Both the position numbers and the translations under genes were made by a program. 43,717 bases of DNA from Roseicyclus salinarum (lineage in GTDB: Bacteria; Pseudomonadota; Alphaproteobacteria; Rhodobacterales; Rhodobacteraceae). Shown here in pieces: positions 33,668 to 41,301 of the stretch; the stretch's first letter is position 1, and the number at the start of each line of letters is the position of its first letter. The notes under the pieces are model-generated. The model did no database searches. It was not told where the DNA came from and was given only the letters and a program-made list of their open reading frames with translations. The DNA is taken from positions 1-43,717 of the forward strand of contig NZ_JARRSA010000030.1 in assembly GCF_029624655.1 (NCBI RefSeq). Direction: 5' to 3'.

Positions 33668-34544
33668 TCGAGGCCTCGTAGATGGACTCGATCGCGTCGG
33701 CGATGACCGCGTTGAAGTCCTCGTCGGATTGCTGCGCGGTCAGGCCCTCGGTCAGGGCGCGGCTGAAGCTTGCGATCATGCCGTGGTTTTCGGCCAGCTT
33801 CGCGTTCGCCTCGGCGCGCGAATACCCGCCCGACAGCGCCACGACCCGCAGGACCATGGGGTGCTCGATCAGCGGCCGGTAGAAGTCGGCCTTCGTGGGC
33901 AGCGTCACCTTCAGCATCACCGGCGTGTCCAGTCCGTCGAGATGCCGCAGGATCGACGCCAGCAGCATGTCCTCGGCCGCCGCCTTGTCGGCGATGCTGA
34001 TCGTGACCTCGGGCTCGAGGATCGGCACGAGACCCTTGGCCAGCACCTGCCGCCCCAGATCGAACTGCTGCGCCACGATGGCCTCGATGCCGGCCGCGTT
34101 CGCCGCCGAGATGACCGAGCGTTCCTTGGTGCCGAAGACGCCGTGCGCGACCGCCCGGTCGAGCAGGTCGTCGAGGCCGGGGATGGGCTTCATCAGCTGG
34201 ACGCCGTCGGCCTCGGCCTCAAGCCCCTTGTCGATCTTCAGGAACGGCACGACGCCGCGTTCTTCCCAGAGGAACTTCGCCGAAGGAATGCCCGCGATGT
34301 CGCGGTCCATGGTGTTCTCGAACAGGATCGCGCCGATCACCCGGTCGCCGGTGAAGGCGGGCGCGGTGGCGATGCGGGTGCGCATCTCGTGGATCAGGCC
34401 GAACATCTCCTCGTCGGTGGCGTAGGCGTCTTCGCCGATCCCGTAGAGTTTCAGCGCCTTGGGCGTGGAGCCGCCCGACTGGTCCAGCGCGGCGATGAAG
34501 CCCTTTCCGGTCCTCATCTGGTCCCGCATCGCGTCCTGCGTCAT
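33660..34544 (-). CDS. fda: Fructose-bisphosphate aldolase, class I
   Basis: A 294-residue Schiff-base (class I) aldolase like that of staphylococci. The N-terminal [18 protein letters not shown] motif is diagnostic. Later blocks are [22 protein letters not shown] (containing the candidate Schiff-base lysines) and [12 protein letters not shown]. It interconverts fructose-1,6-bisphosphate with two triose phosphates without a metal. The start at 34544 gives the family's usual length; in-frame codons upstream run into repeat DNA. It follows pgk on the minus strand, separated by 222 bp that include a tandem repeat, so it may be transcribed separately. Confidence 0.94.
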   Translation of the reverse strand: MTQDAMRDQMRTGKGFIAALDQSGGSTPKALKLYGIGEDAYATDEEMFGLIHEMRTRIATAPAFTGDRVIGAILFENTMDRDIAGIPSAKFLWEERGVVPFLKIDKGLEAEADGVQLMKPIPGLDDLLDRAVAHGVFGTKERSVISAANAAGIEAIVAQQFDLGRQVLAKGLVPILEPEVTISIADKAAAEDMLLASILRHLDGLDTPVMLKVTLPTKADFYRPLIEHPMVLRVVALSGGYSRAEANAKLAENHGMIASFSRALTEGLTAQQSDEDFNAVIADAIESIYEASIT

Positions 34545-34670
34545 GAAAAATCCCCTGTGTTTGCCCGAATGCGCTTCGGCGCGAAGGAATAGGGGCAGGT
34601 CCCGGCGCTGTCCATCATGGTGGCGCAAACATCGGCCGGGGAACGTCCAGGTGCGCGCGGGTGGTGTGTC

Positions 34671-34730
34671 GCGGCGCGTCGTGTCGCCCCGTGTCGCCCC
34701 GTGTCGCCCCGTGTCGTGTCGTGTCGCGCC
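34671..34730. repeat. 10-bp tandem repeat upstream of the aldolase gene
   Basis: GTGTCGCCCC is repeated exactly three times (34681-34710), flanked by imperfect units (GCGGCGCGTC at 34671, GTGTCGTGTC at 34711, GTGTCGCGCC at 34721). The tract lies between the pgk stop and the aldolase start. The period of about one helical turn would place any protein contact on the same face. The unit resembles the 12-bp repeat at 6646-6741. Confidence 0.85.
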
Positions 34731-34766
34731 GCTCGGGGCCGGCAGGCGCGCGCCCGCCGCCACCGC

Positions 34767-35951
34767 CTAGGCCGATTGTTCCAGCGCGGCGACCCCCGGA
34801 AGTGTCTTGCCCTCCATCCATTCCAGGAAGGCGCCGCCCGCGGTCGAGACGTAGCTGAACCGCCCGGCCGCGCCCGCCCGGTTGAGCGCCGCGACCGTGT
34901 CGCCCCCGCCCGCGACCGACACCAGTTCGCCCGCCGCGCTGCGCGTCGCGGCATGTTCCGCCGCGGCGTTGGTGGCCGCGTCGAAGGGCGGGATCTCGAA
35001 GGCGCCGAGGGGGCCGTTCCAGATCAGCGTGCGCGCCCGGTCGATCGCCTCGCGGATGCGCGCGACGCTCTCGGGCCCGGCATCGAGGATCATGGTCCCC
35101 GCCGGCACCGCCGTCGCCGCGACCGTTGTGTTGGGCGCATGGGCCGCGAAATCCTCGGCCACGACGACATCGGTGGGCAGGATGATCTCGCAGCCCGCCG
35201 TCTCTGCCCGCGCCAGGATCTCGCGCGCGGTCTCGCCGAGGTCGTGCTCGCACAGCGACCTGCCCACGTCGACGCCCTGCGCGGCGAGAAACGTGTTGGC
35301 CATACCGCCACCGATGACCAGCATGTCGACCTTGCCCGTCAGGTTCGCCAGAAGCTCCAGCTTGGTCGAGACCTTCGCGCCCCCCACGACCGCGAGGACG
35401 GGGCGTTCGGGATTGCTCAGCGCGGCCTCCAGCGCCTTCAGCTCGGCCTCCATCAGACGCCCGGCGCAGGCCGGCAGGACATGCGCGAGGCCCTCGGTGG
35501 TGGCATGGGCCCGGTGTGCCGCCGAGAAGGCGTCGTTGCAGTAGATATCGCCAAGCGCGGCATAGCTCCGCGCCAGTTCGGGGTCGTTCTTCTCCTCGCC
35601 TGGATCGAACCGCGTGTTCTCCAGAAGCGCGACGCTCCCCGCGGGCAGGTCCTCGAGCGTCTTGCGTCCGGGCGCCTCTAGGAACGCCACGTTCCGCCCG
35701 AGCGCGGCCTCCAGCGCGGGCACGACCTGCCGCAGCGACATCGAGGGGTCGGCCTTGCCCTTGGGTCGCCCGAAATGCGCCAGCAGGACCGGCGTGCCGC
35801 CCGCGGCGAGAATGTCGTTCACGGTGGGCACGATGCGCTCGATCCGCGTCGCGTCCGTCACCCGCCCGTCCTCGACCGGCACGTTGATGTCCACGCGCGT
35901 CAGCACGATCTTCCCGGCCAGGTCCATCTGGTCCAGCGTCTTCCAGCTCAT
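34767..35951 (-). CDS. pgk: Phosphoglycerate kinase
   Basis: A 394-residue kinase of normal length. Conserved blocks: [13 protein letters not shown] (about 19-31), [11 protein letters not shown] (about 58-68), [15 protein letters not shown], the nucleotide site [14 protein letters not shown] (about 190), [24 protein letters not shown] and [12 protein letters not shown] near the C-terminus. It transfers phosphate between 1,3-bisphosphoglycerate and ADP. GGAGG precedes ATG 35951. It lies downstream of gap on the same strand, with an inverted-repeat element between them. Confidence 0.96.
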   Translation of the reverse strand: MSWKTLDQMDLAGKIVLTRVDINVPVEDGRVTDATRIERIVPTVNDILAAGGTPVLLAHFGRPKGKADPSMSLRQVVPALEAALGRNVAFLEAPGRKTLEDLPAGSVALLENTRFDPGEEKNDPELARSYAALGDIYCNDAFSAAHRAHATTEGLAHVLPACAGRLMEAELKALEAALSNPERPVLAVVGGAKVSTKLELLANLTGKVDMLVIGGGMANTFLAAQGVDVGRSLCEHDLGETAREILARAETAGCEIILPTDVVVAEDFAAHAPNTTVAATAVPAGTMILDAGPESVARIREAIDRARTLIWNGPLGAFEIPPFDAATNAAAEHAATRSAAGELVSVAGGGDTVAALNRAGAAGRFSYVSTAGGAFLEWMEGKTLPGVAALEQSA

Positions 35952-36029
35952 AGCGGCCTCCAAGGCTTGCCCGCCGCGGCGGGATGGCGGCGCACCCGCC
36001 GCCGGCAAAGGGGTCTCATGCCTCCGCAG

Positions 36030-36100
36030 TGCGTATTTTCGGAAAGATGAAGACGGGGGACGGCCCCCCTGCCTGCGCCTTCATCTTCTTCAAATACGCA
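36030..36100. repeat. Inverted-repeat element between gap and pgk, copy 4
   Basis: Left arm TGCGTATTTTCGGAAAG plus ATGAAG (36030-36052) recurs inverted at 36079-36100 with one gap and few changes. The middle contains GGGGG-ACGG-CCCCC (36055-36068), so the whole could fold as a long stem with an internal hairpin. It lies between the stop of gap and the start of pgk, where it could terminate, attenuate or protect the gap transcript. The arms match the single copies at 9334-9356 and 23078-23100. Confidence 0.8.
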
Positions 36101-36119
36101 CGTCCCGGCCCGACGCCCG

Positions 36120-37124
36120 TTACAGGTACTTGCCCATTTCGACGGCGGTGTCGGCCATCCGGTTGGAGAAGCCCCATTCGTTGTCGTACCACGTCAGGAT
36201 GCGGCACATGTTGCCGTCCATGACCTTGGTCTGGTCGGTGTGGAAGATCGACGAGTGGGGGTCGTGGTTGAAGTCCATCGAGACGAGATGCTCGTCGGTA
36301 AAGCCGAGGATGCCCTTCAGCGGGCCCGATCCGGCCGCCGCGCGGATCGCGGCGTTGATCTCGTCGACGGAGGTGTCGCGCGCGGCCTCGAAGGTCAGGT
36401 CGACGACCGAGACGTTGGGCGTGGGCACGCGGATCGCGACGCCGTCGAGCTTGCCGTTCAGCTCCGGCAGCACGAGGCCCACGGCGCGCGCGGCGCCCGT
36501 GGAGGTCGGGATCATCGACATCGCGGCGGCGCGCGCGCGGTAAAGGTCCTTGTGCATCGTGTCGAGCGTCGGCTGGTCGCCGGTGTAGGAGTGGATCGTC
36601 GTCATGAAGCCGCGGTTGATGCCGATGGCCCCGTTCAGCACATGCGCCACCGGCGCGAGGCAGTTGGTCGTGCACGAGGCGTTCGAGACGACGAGATCCT
36701 CGGCGGTGAGCGTGCCGTGGTTCACGCCGTAGACGATGGTCTTGTCGGCGCCCTTGGAGGGCGCTGACACCAGCACGCGGCTCGCGCCGTTCTCGAGGTG
36801 GACCTTCGCCTTCTCCTTGTCGGTGAAGATGCCGGTGCATTCCAGCACGATGTCGACGTCTGCCCAGGGAAGCTCCTTGGGATCGCGCATCGCCGTGACC
36901 TCGATCGGGCCGCGGCCCACGTCGATGCCGGTGTTCGTGACCTTCACCTCGGCGGGAAATCGGCCGTGGACGCTGTCGTAGCGCAGGAGGTGCGCGTTGG
37001 TCTCCACGGGGCCGAGATCGTTGATCGCCACCACCTCTATGTCGGTGCGCCCCGACTCGATGATGGCGCGCAGGACGTTGCGCCCGATGCGTCCGAATCC
37101 GTTGATCGCAACCTTGACAGCCAT
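36120..37124 (-). CDS. gap: Glyceraldehyde-3-phosphate dehydrogenase, NAD-type
   Basis: A 334-residue GAPDH. Rossmann [10 protein letters not shown] is at the N-terminus. Asp36 in AINDLGP is the residue that selects NAD by binding the adenosine ribose. The catalytic site is SNASCTTNC with Cys151, and [11 protein letters not shown] and WYDNEWG complete the fold. It oxidises glyceraldehyde-3-phosphate with NAD in glycolysis and the reverse. GGAGG precedes ATG 37124. A LacI-like palindrome lies 37 bp upstream. It is the first of two gap genes and is likely co-transcribed with pgk. Confidence 0.95.
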   Translation of the reverse strand: MAVKVAINGFGRIGRNVLRAIIESGRTDIEVVAINDLGPVETNAHLLRYDSVHGRFPAEVKVTNTGIDVGRGPIEVTAMRDPKELPWADVDIVLECTGIFTDKEKAKVHLENGASRVLVSAPSKGADKTIVYGVNHGTLTAEDLVVSNASCTTNCLAPVAHVLNGAIGINRGFMTTIHSYTGDQPTLDTMHKDLYRARAAAMSMIPTSTGAARAVGLVLPELNGKLDGVAIRVPTPNVSVVDLTFEAARDTSVDEINAAIRAAAGSGPLKGILGFTDEHLVSMDFNHDPHSSIFHTDQTKVMDGNMCRILTWYDNEWGFSNRMADTAVEMGKYL

Positions 37125-37160
37125 GTTTCCTCCGATCCTCGACGGGCCCGTGCCCGCCAA

Positions 37161-37174
37161 TGTTACCGCTAACG
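37161..37174. promoter_or_regulatory. LacI-type operator-like site upstream of gap
   Basis: TGTTACCGCTAACG is symmetric except at its last base, with a CG at the centre, the typical layout of LacI-family operators. It lies 37 bp upstream of the gap start. Related sequence occurs upstream of the second gap gene. The LacI-family carbon regulator CceR of Rhodobacter sphaeroides is a candidate by family knowledge; I cannot confirm its motif. Confidence 0.5.
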
Positions 37175-37287
37175 CGGCTTGCTTCGCGCGGTTTAGCGCC
37201 GCGCCTGCGCTTGTGCAAACGACAATGGGATGACGCCGTCGCGGACACAACCCCGCAGGCCGGGCCCCGGGTCCCGCCGCCGCGGTC

Positions 37288-37431
37288 TCAGCGCCAGAAG
37301 GCCATCCATTCGATCACCCGCGCGAGCCTGAGGGCGAGGAAGAACAGGACCTGCCCGTCGTTCAGCGCCAGGTCCGCGAGCGCGCCCGCCAGAAGGATCG
37401 CGGCCAGCCAGGCCGCCACCGTGTTGGTCAT
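37288..37431 (-). CDS. 47-residue single-span membrane peptide
   Basis: A very small gene between the two gap genes. It begins [18 protein letters not shown], continues to [19 protein letters not shown], and ends [10 protein letters not shown]. There is one hydrophobic helix (about 5-20), an acidic-Asn turn and a second amphipathic stretch ending in basic residues. Third codon positions are nearly all G or C. I recall similar short proteins near gap genes in roseobacters, but this is memory, not a search. Ribosome site is weak (GAGAG, about 13 nt away). Function unknown. Confidence 0.65.
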   Translation of the reverse strand: MTNTVAAWLAAILLAGALADLALNDGQVLFFLALRLARVIEWMAFWR

Positions 37432-37498
37432 GTCGCGCCGCCGCTCTCTTCCGCCCGCCTCGCGTCAGCGTGGCACGGCGCGCCGCTGCCTGCCATGG

Positions 37499-37984
37499 CT
37501 ATTTCTTCTGTCCCAGGACCGGATGGGCGATGTCGGCGTGGTCCACGAGGTCGGGCGCGAGGCCCGCCTGCCGATAGATCCGCTTGCCGAGCCGCGCATA
37601 GTCCGCCACGTCGTGGTCGAGGCGCTGACCCGCCACGATCAGGCGCAGGGTATCCGCGCCGGTGTTCACGATCGTGTGCGCGTGTCCGCCCTTGCGGTAG
37701 CCGATGAAGTCGCCCGGTCCGATCGCGTGTTCCTCGTCGCCGATCAGGGCGGTGGCGCGCCCCGCCAGCACGAAGACGCATTCGTCCTCGTGATGGTGGA
37801 CGTGATACTCGGTCGTCTCTGCGCCGGGCTCGACCTCGATGATGTGGAAGCCGAGGCCGGTCAGCCCGGTGGCATCGCCCAGCGACTTGTTGATCCGCCG
37901 CGCGTGGGGATTCAGGAAGTGCGTCTTTGCGAGCCCCGGCATCGCCGCGATCTCGTCCGCGCGGATCAGGTAGGTGTCGGTCAT
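37499..37984 (-). CDS. Cupin-domain protein
   Basis: A 161-residue single-cupin protein. Motif 1, TEYHVHHHEDECVFVLAG (about 58-75), offers three His and a Glu for metal, and motif 2 is around KGGHAHTIVNTG (about 98-109). It has no signal peptide. Substrate unknown; metal-dependent sugar or small-molecule binding is typical of the family. GGAGG precedes ATG 37984. It lies 60 bp downstream of the second gap gene on the same strand, and the 47-residue gene follows. Confidence 0.88.
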   Translation of the reverse strand: MTDTYLIRADEIAAMPGLAKTHFLNPHARRINKSLGDATGLTGLGFHIIEVEPGAETTEYHVHHHEDECVFVLAGRATALIGDEEHAIGPGDFIGYRKGGHAHTIVNTGADTLRLIVAGQRLDHDVADYARLGKRIYRQAGLAPDLVDHADIAHPVLGQKK

Positions 37985-38044
37985 GGGGGAGCCTCCGGGC
38001 GGTTGCGGCCCGAGGTTCCCCCATCGGCGCGCGGGGCGCAAGGC

Positions 38045-39049
38045 TCAGTGCAGGAGGCGGCCCATCGCGGCCGAGACGTCAGCCATCCGCGCCGAGAACC
38101 CCCACTCGTTGTCGTACCATGCAAGCACGCGCACGGTGCGCCCGCCCACGACCTTGGTCTGGTCGGGCGCGAAGATCGAGGAATGGGTCGTGTGGTTGAA
38201 GTCGATCGAGACCTTGGGCGCTGGATCGTAGGCCAGCACCGAGCCCATGTGGCCCGAGGCCGCCTCGCGCACGATCTCGTTCACGTCCTCGACCGTCACG
38301 TCGCGGCCCGCCTCGAAGGTCAGGTCCACCGCCGAGACGTTGGGCGTCGGCACCCGCAGCGCGGTGCCGTCGAGCCTGCCCTCCAGTTCGGGCAGGACGT
38401 CCTTCAGCGCCTTCGCGGCGCCCGTAGAGGTCGGGATCATGGCCATGGCGGCGGCGCGGGCGCGGTAGAGGTCGTCGTGGCGGCGGTCGAGCGTGGGCTG
38501 GTCGCCGGTATAGCTGTGGATCGTCGTCATGATGCCGCGCTCGATGCCGATGGCGTCGTTCAGCACCTTGGCGAGCGGCGCGAGGCAGTTCGTGGTGCAA
38601 GATCCGTTCGAGACGACGTGGTGCGTCTCCAGAAGCTCGCGGTGGTTCACGCCGTAGACGACCGTCTTGTCGGCGTTCCTCGCCGGCGCCGAGACCAGCA
38701 CGCGCCGCGCGCCGCGTGTGAGGTGCACGGCGGCGGCCTCGCGGGAGTTGAACTTGCCGGTGCATTCGAGGACCACGTCGCAGCCCTCCCAGTCGAGCTC
38801 GGCGGGATCGTAGGTCGAGAACACCTTCATCGGGCCGCGGCCGAGGTCCATCGTGTCGCCCGAGACGCGCACCTCCGAGCCGAAGCGGCCATGGACGCTG
38901 TCGTAGCGCAGGAGATGGGCATTGGTCTCGATCGGGCCGGTGGCGTTGACTTTCACGACCTGCACGTCGTTGCGCGCAGCCTCGGTGATGTGCGCAAGCG
39001 TGCAGCGGCCAATGCGTCCGAAACCGTTGATGCCCAGTGTGATCGTCAT
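38045..39049 (-). CDS. gapB: Glyceraldehyde-3-phosphate dehydrogenase, second copy, GapB-like
   Basis: A 334-residue GAPDH alignable without gaps to the first copy over the N-terminal 150 residues, with the same catalytic Cys151 (SNGSCTTNC). The NAD-selecting Asp36 is Ala here (VKVNATGP). Bacillus GapB, the NADP-using gluconeogenic enzyme, has the same Asp-to-Ala change, so this copy probably uses NADP or both cofactors and works in the biosynthetic direction. It is divergent from DoxX, with LacI-like half-sites 100-145 bp upstream. The erythrose-4-phosphate dehydrogenase alternative is less likely given the first copy's similarity. Confidence 0.9.
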   Translation of the reverse strand: MTITLGINGFGRIGRCTLAHITEAARNDVQVVKVNATGPIETNAHLLRYDSVHGRFGSEVRVSGDTMDLGRGPMKVFSTYDPAELDWEGCDVVLECTGKFNSREAAAVHLTRGARRVLVSAPARNADKTVVYGVNHRELLETHHVVSNGSCTTNCLAPLAKVLNDAIGIERGIMTTIHSYTGDQPTLDRRHDDLYRARAAAMAMIPTSTGAAKALKDVLPELEGRLDGTALRVPTPNVSAVDLTFEAGRDVTVEDVNEIVREAASGHMGSVLAYDPAPKVSIDFNHTTHSSIFAPDQTKVVGGRTVRVLAWYDNEWGFSARMADVSAAMGRLLH

Positions 39050-39150
39050 GAAACCCTGCCTTTCCGGAACTCCCGCGCGTCGCGGCTCTGTGCCATCGGC
39101 ATACGTGCGCATACCGGCGGGGCCAAGGCGAAAGGCGGGCAATTTCCGTA

Positions 39151-39195
39151 TGTTAGCGTAACCGGTAGCGGAAACACGCGAAGTTTGCGCTAACG
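39151..39195. promoter_or_regulatory. Cluster of LacI-type operator-like sites upstream of the second gap gene
   Basis: TGTTAGCGTAACC (39151-39163), an overlapping CGTAACCGGTAGCG (39157-39170) and AGTTTGCGCTAACG (39182-39195) all carry CG-centred GTTA/TAAC symmetry. The last shares CGCTAACG exactly with the site before the first gap gene. They sit in the divergent gapB/DoxX region and could control both. Confidence 0.45.
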
Positions 39196-39248
39196 GCGGG
39201 AGGGCACTGGGGGCTTGCCGGGCCGCGTCGCGGGCTAGGTCTGGCGGC

Positions 39249-39641
39249 ATGGCACGGACATTCGACGACATCGCCGTTCTCGTGGGGCGCATCCTGATCG
39301 CCGCGCTTTTCCTGGGCGGGGCGGTGCAGAAGGCGGCCGATCCGGCACCGGTCATGGGCCTCCTTGCAAGGGTCGGCCTGCCGGGCGTACTGGTCTGGCC
39401 CGCGATGGTCTTCGGCGCGGTCCTCGGCGTGGCGCTCGTGGCGGGCGTGGCCGTGCGCGCGGCCGCGCTTGCCCTCGCTGCCTATTGCGCGGTCACGAGC
39501 GCCTTCCACTTCATCCCCGAGGACGCGTGGCAGATGACGATCTTCGTCAAGAACTGGGCGATCGCGGGCGGCTGCCTCGTGCTGGCCGCGCACGGGCCGG
39601 GACGCTATTCTGTCGGGACGGTGCGGGCGGACAGGGAGTGA
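39249..39641 (+). CDS. DoxX-family membrane protein
   Basis: A 130-residue integral membrane protein with four helices. The N-terminal GRILIAALFLGGAVQKAAD is typical of DoxX, as is the later SAFHFIPED region. Family members are linked to redox and oxidative-stress functions in the membrane, but the role here is unknown. The stop overlaps a possible GTG start of the next gene, so the two are co-transcribed. It is divergent from the second gap gene. Confidence 0.87.
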   Translation: MARTFDDIAVLVGRILIAALFLGGAVQKAADPAPVMGLLARVGLPGVLVWPAMVFGAVLGVALVAGVAVRAAALALAAYCAVTSAFHFIPEDAWQMTIFVKNWAIAGGCLVLAAHGPGRYSVGTVRADRE

Positions 39642-39649
39642 GCACGGCG

Positions 39650-40615
39650 ATGAGCGGACTTCTGGCGCTTCTGGACGACGTGGCGGCCATCGCGAAGGTG
39701 GCGGCCGCCTCGGTCGATGACGTGATCGGGCAGGCCTCCAAAGCGGGGGCCAAGGCCGCGGGCGCGGTGATCGACGACGCGGCGGTGACGCCGAAGTATG
39801 TCCACGGCTTCACGGCCGAGCGCGAATTGCCCATCGTCTGGAAGATCGCGCGCGGGTCGGTCTTCAACAAGCTCGTGATCCTGCTGCCTGCCGCGCTGCT
39901 GCTGTCGGCCTTCGCGCCGTGGGCGATCGCGCCGCTTCTGATGCTGGGAGGCGCCTACCTTTGCTTCGAGGGGGCGGAGAAGGTCGCGCACTGGATTTCG
40001 CCCGCCACCCATGACGTGGAGGAGGCGACGAAAAAGAAGATGTCGGCCGAGGACAGCGCGCACCTGGAGGAGCAGAAGGTCAGGGGCGCGATCAAGACCG
40101 ACTTCATCCTGTCGGCCGAGATCATGACCATCGCGCTGGCGCAGATGGATCCGGGCTCGATCCTGTTCACGGCGGCGGCGCTCGCGGTGGTGGGCGTGGG
40201 GATCACGGTGGTCGTCTACGGATCGGTCGCCGTCATCGTGAAGGCCGACGACGTGGGCCTGCACCTCGCCGCCGAAGGGCGCACCGCGGCGGGCCGGGCC
40301 ATCGGGCGCGGCATCGTCCGGGGGATGCCGGGCTTCATGCGCGCGCTCACCTTCGTGGGCACGCTCGCCATGCTTTGGGTCGGCGGGTCGATCATCGTCC
40401 ATTCGCTGGCCGAGACCGGCTGGCACTGGCCCGAGGACGCCATCGACGCGGCCGCCCACCTCGCCGTGGGGGCGGGCGGCTTCGCGGTCTGGCTGGCGAA
40501 GGCGGTCATCGACGGCATCCTCGGCCTTGCGATCGGCACGGCCCTGATCCCGGTGGCGGCCCGCGTCATCGCGCCGGTCCTGCGCGCGGCGGGCCTCGGC
40601 GGCACGCTGCACTGA
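39650..40615 (+). CDS. DUF808 (YedI-like) inner membrane protein
   Basis: A 321-residue protein of the DUF808/YedI family: SGLLALLDDVAAIAKVAAASVDDV at the N-terminus, then DDAAVTPKYVHGFTAERELPIVWKIA, which is highly characteristic, a charged EEATKKKMSAEDSAHLEEQKVRGAIKTDFILS segment and about five membrane helices. Function is not established for the family. ATG 39650 is preceded by GGGAG; a GTG at 39638 overlapping the DoxX stop is the alternative. Confidence 0.92.
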   Translation: MSGLLALLDDVAAIAKVAAASVDDVIGQASKAGAKAAGAVIDDAAVTPKYVHGFTAERELPIVWKIARGSVFNKLVILLPAALLLSAFAPWAIAPLLMLGGAYLCFEGAEKVAHWISPATHDVEEATKKKMSAEDSAHLEEQKVRGAIKTDFILSAEIMTIALAQMDPGSILFTAAALAVVGVGITVVVYGSVAVIVKADDVGLHLAAEGRTAAGRAIGRGIVRGMPGFMRALTFVGTLAMLWVGGSIIVHSLAETGWHWPEDAIDAAAHLAVGAGGFAVWLAKAVIDGILGLAIGTALIPVAARVIAPVLRAAGLGGTLH

Positions 40616-40709
40616 GCGCGGGGCCCGGGCGAGATCCGGGGGAAGGGGATGGCGCGGGACGCGGCGCCGGCAAGAAGGGACGCCGCGCGCCGTCACGGGA
40701 GGCCCGATC

Positions 40710-41122
40710 ATGCGCGCGCTTGGCCCGAGGATCATCGACGAAAGCGTGCAGACGCCAGGATCTGGAACCACGAGCTGGCCGAGCGCACCGGCTGGGACGA
40801 CAAGCGCCGCGCCGACCGGCTGCTGCGCGCGTGCCGCACGATTGGCACGACCACCTGCGCCCGGACGAGGCGGCGCAGCTGCCGCGTCTGATCCGCGGCA
40901 CCTCCCGTCCACGATCCGTCGAAGGCGCACATGGTCGAACGCAGCCGCGAAGGCTTCGTCGAGATCGTCCAGCGGGCATTCCGCACCGACCCGACGGGTG
41001 ACGCGGAGGAGACCATCGGCGCGGTCTTCGCCATGCTCGACACCAATGTCTCGGAGGGTGAGATGACGCAGCTGCGCGAGACGTTCAACACGACCGTCCG
41101 GGCGCTTTTCGCGAGGGCCTGA
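40710..41122 (+). pseudogene. Decayed DUF2267 gene with at least three frameshifts
   Basis: The 686 bp from 40616 to 41301 have no intact gene. ATG 40710 has a strong GGGAGG site and reads MRALGPRIIDESVQT. The frame then shifts to RIWNHELAERTGWDDKRRA (from about 40757), then to HDWHDHLRPDEAAQLPRLIRGT (from about 40842), then to VHDPSKAHMVERSREGFVE and on to RALFARA, ending at 41122. In order these are the successive segments of a DUF2267 protein, with some residues missing at the joins. The last part (ATG 40931) could be read as a free 63-residue protein, but it is only half a domain. Confidence 0.75.
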
Positions 41123-41204
41123 GGGGCCCCGCCATCCATCGCCGCCCGTCGGCGGCCGCCGGTGGAGGCGCGGCCTCGGGCCCCCGTTCCGGGAGCCGCT
41201 CGGC

Positions 41205-41236
41205 CGCGCCTCGCGCGTGGCGCGCGCCTTTTCTTT
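41205..41236 (+). terminator. Terminator-like hairpin after the DUF2267 remnant
   Basis: CGCGCC (41205-41210) pairs with GGCGCG (41219-41224), followed by CGCC and TTTTCTTTT (41228-41236), a proper T-rich tail on the plus strand. It would end transcripts from the DoxX-DUF808 side. Confidence 0.55.
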
Positions 41237-41249
41237 TGCGCTCCGCGCG

Positions 41250-41292
41250 GGAGTTTATTGCAAGGATGAAGGAGGGGGGCTCGGGCGCCCCC
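41250..41292. repeat. RGATGAAG element, copy 5, with adjoining hairpin
   Basis: GGAGTTTATTGCAAGG plus ATGAAG (41250-41271) nearly matches the arms at 12080 and 12143. It is followed by GGGGGC-TCGGGC-GCCCCC (41275-41292), a 6-bp stem 9 bp past the transketolase stop on the minus strand. May act at the transketolase transcript end. Confidence 0.65.
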
Positions 41293-41301
41293 GTCCATGC
41301 C

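Noticed and set aside
40931-41122. 63-residue free-standing protein
   Set aside because: It is only the C-terminal half of a DUF2267 domain whose earlier parts lie just upstream in other frames, so it is treated as part of the pseudogene.
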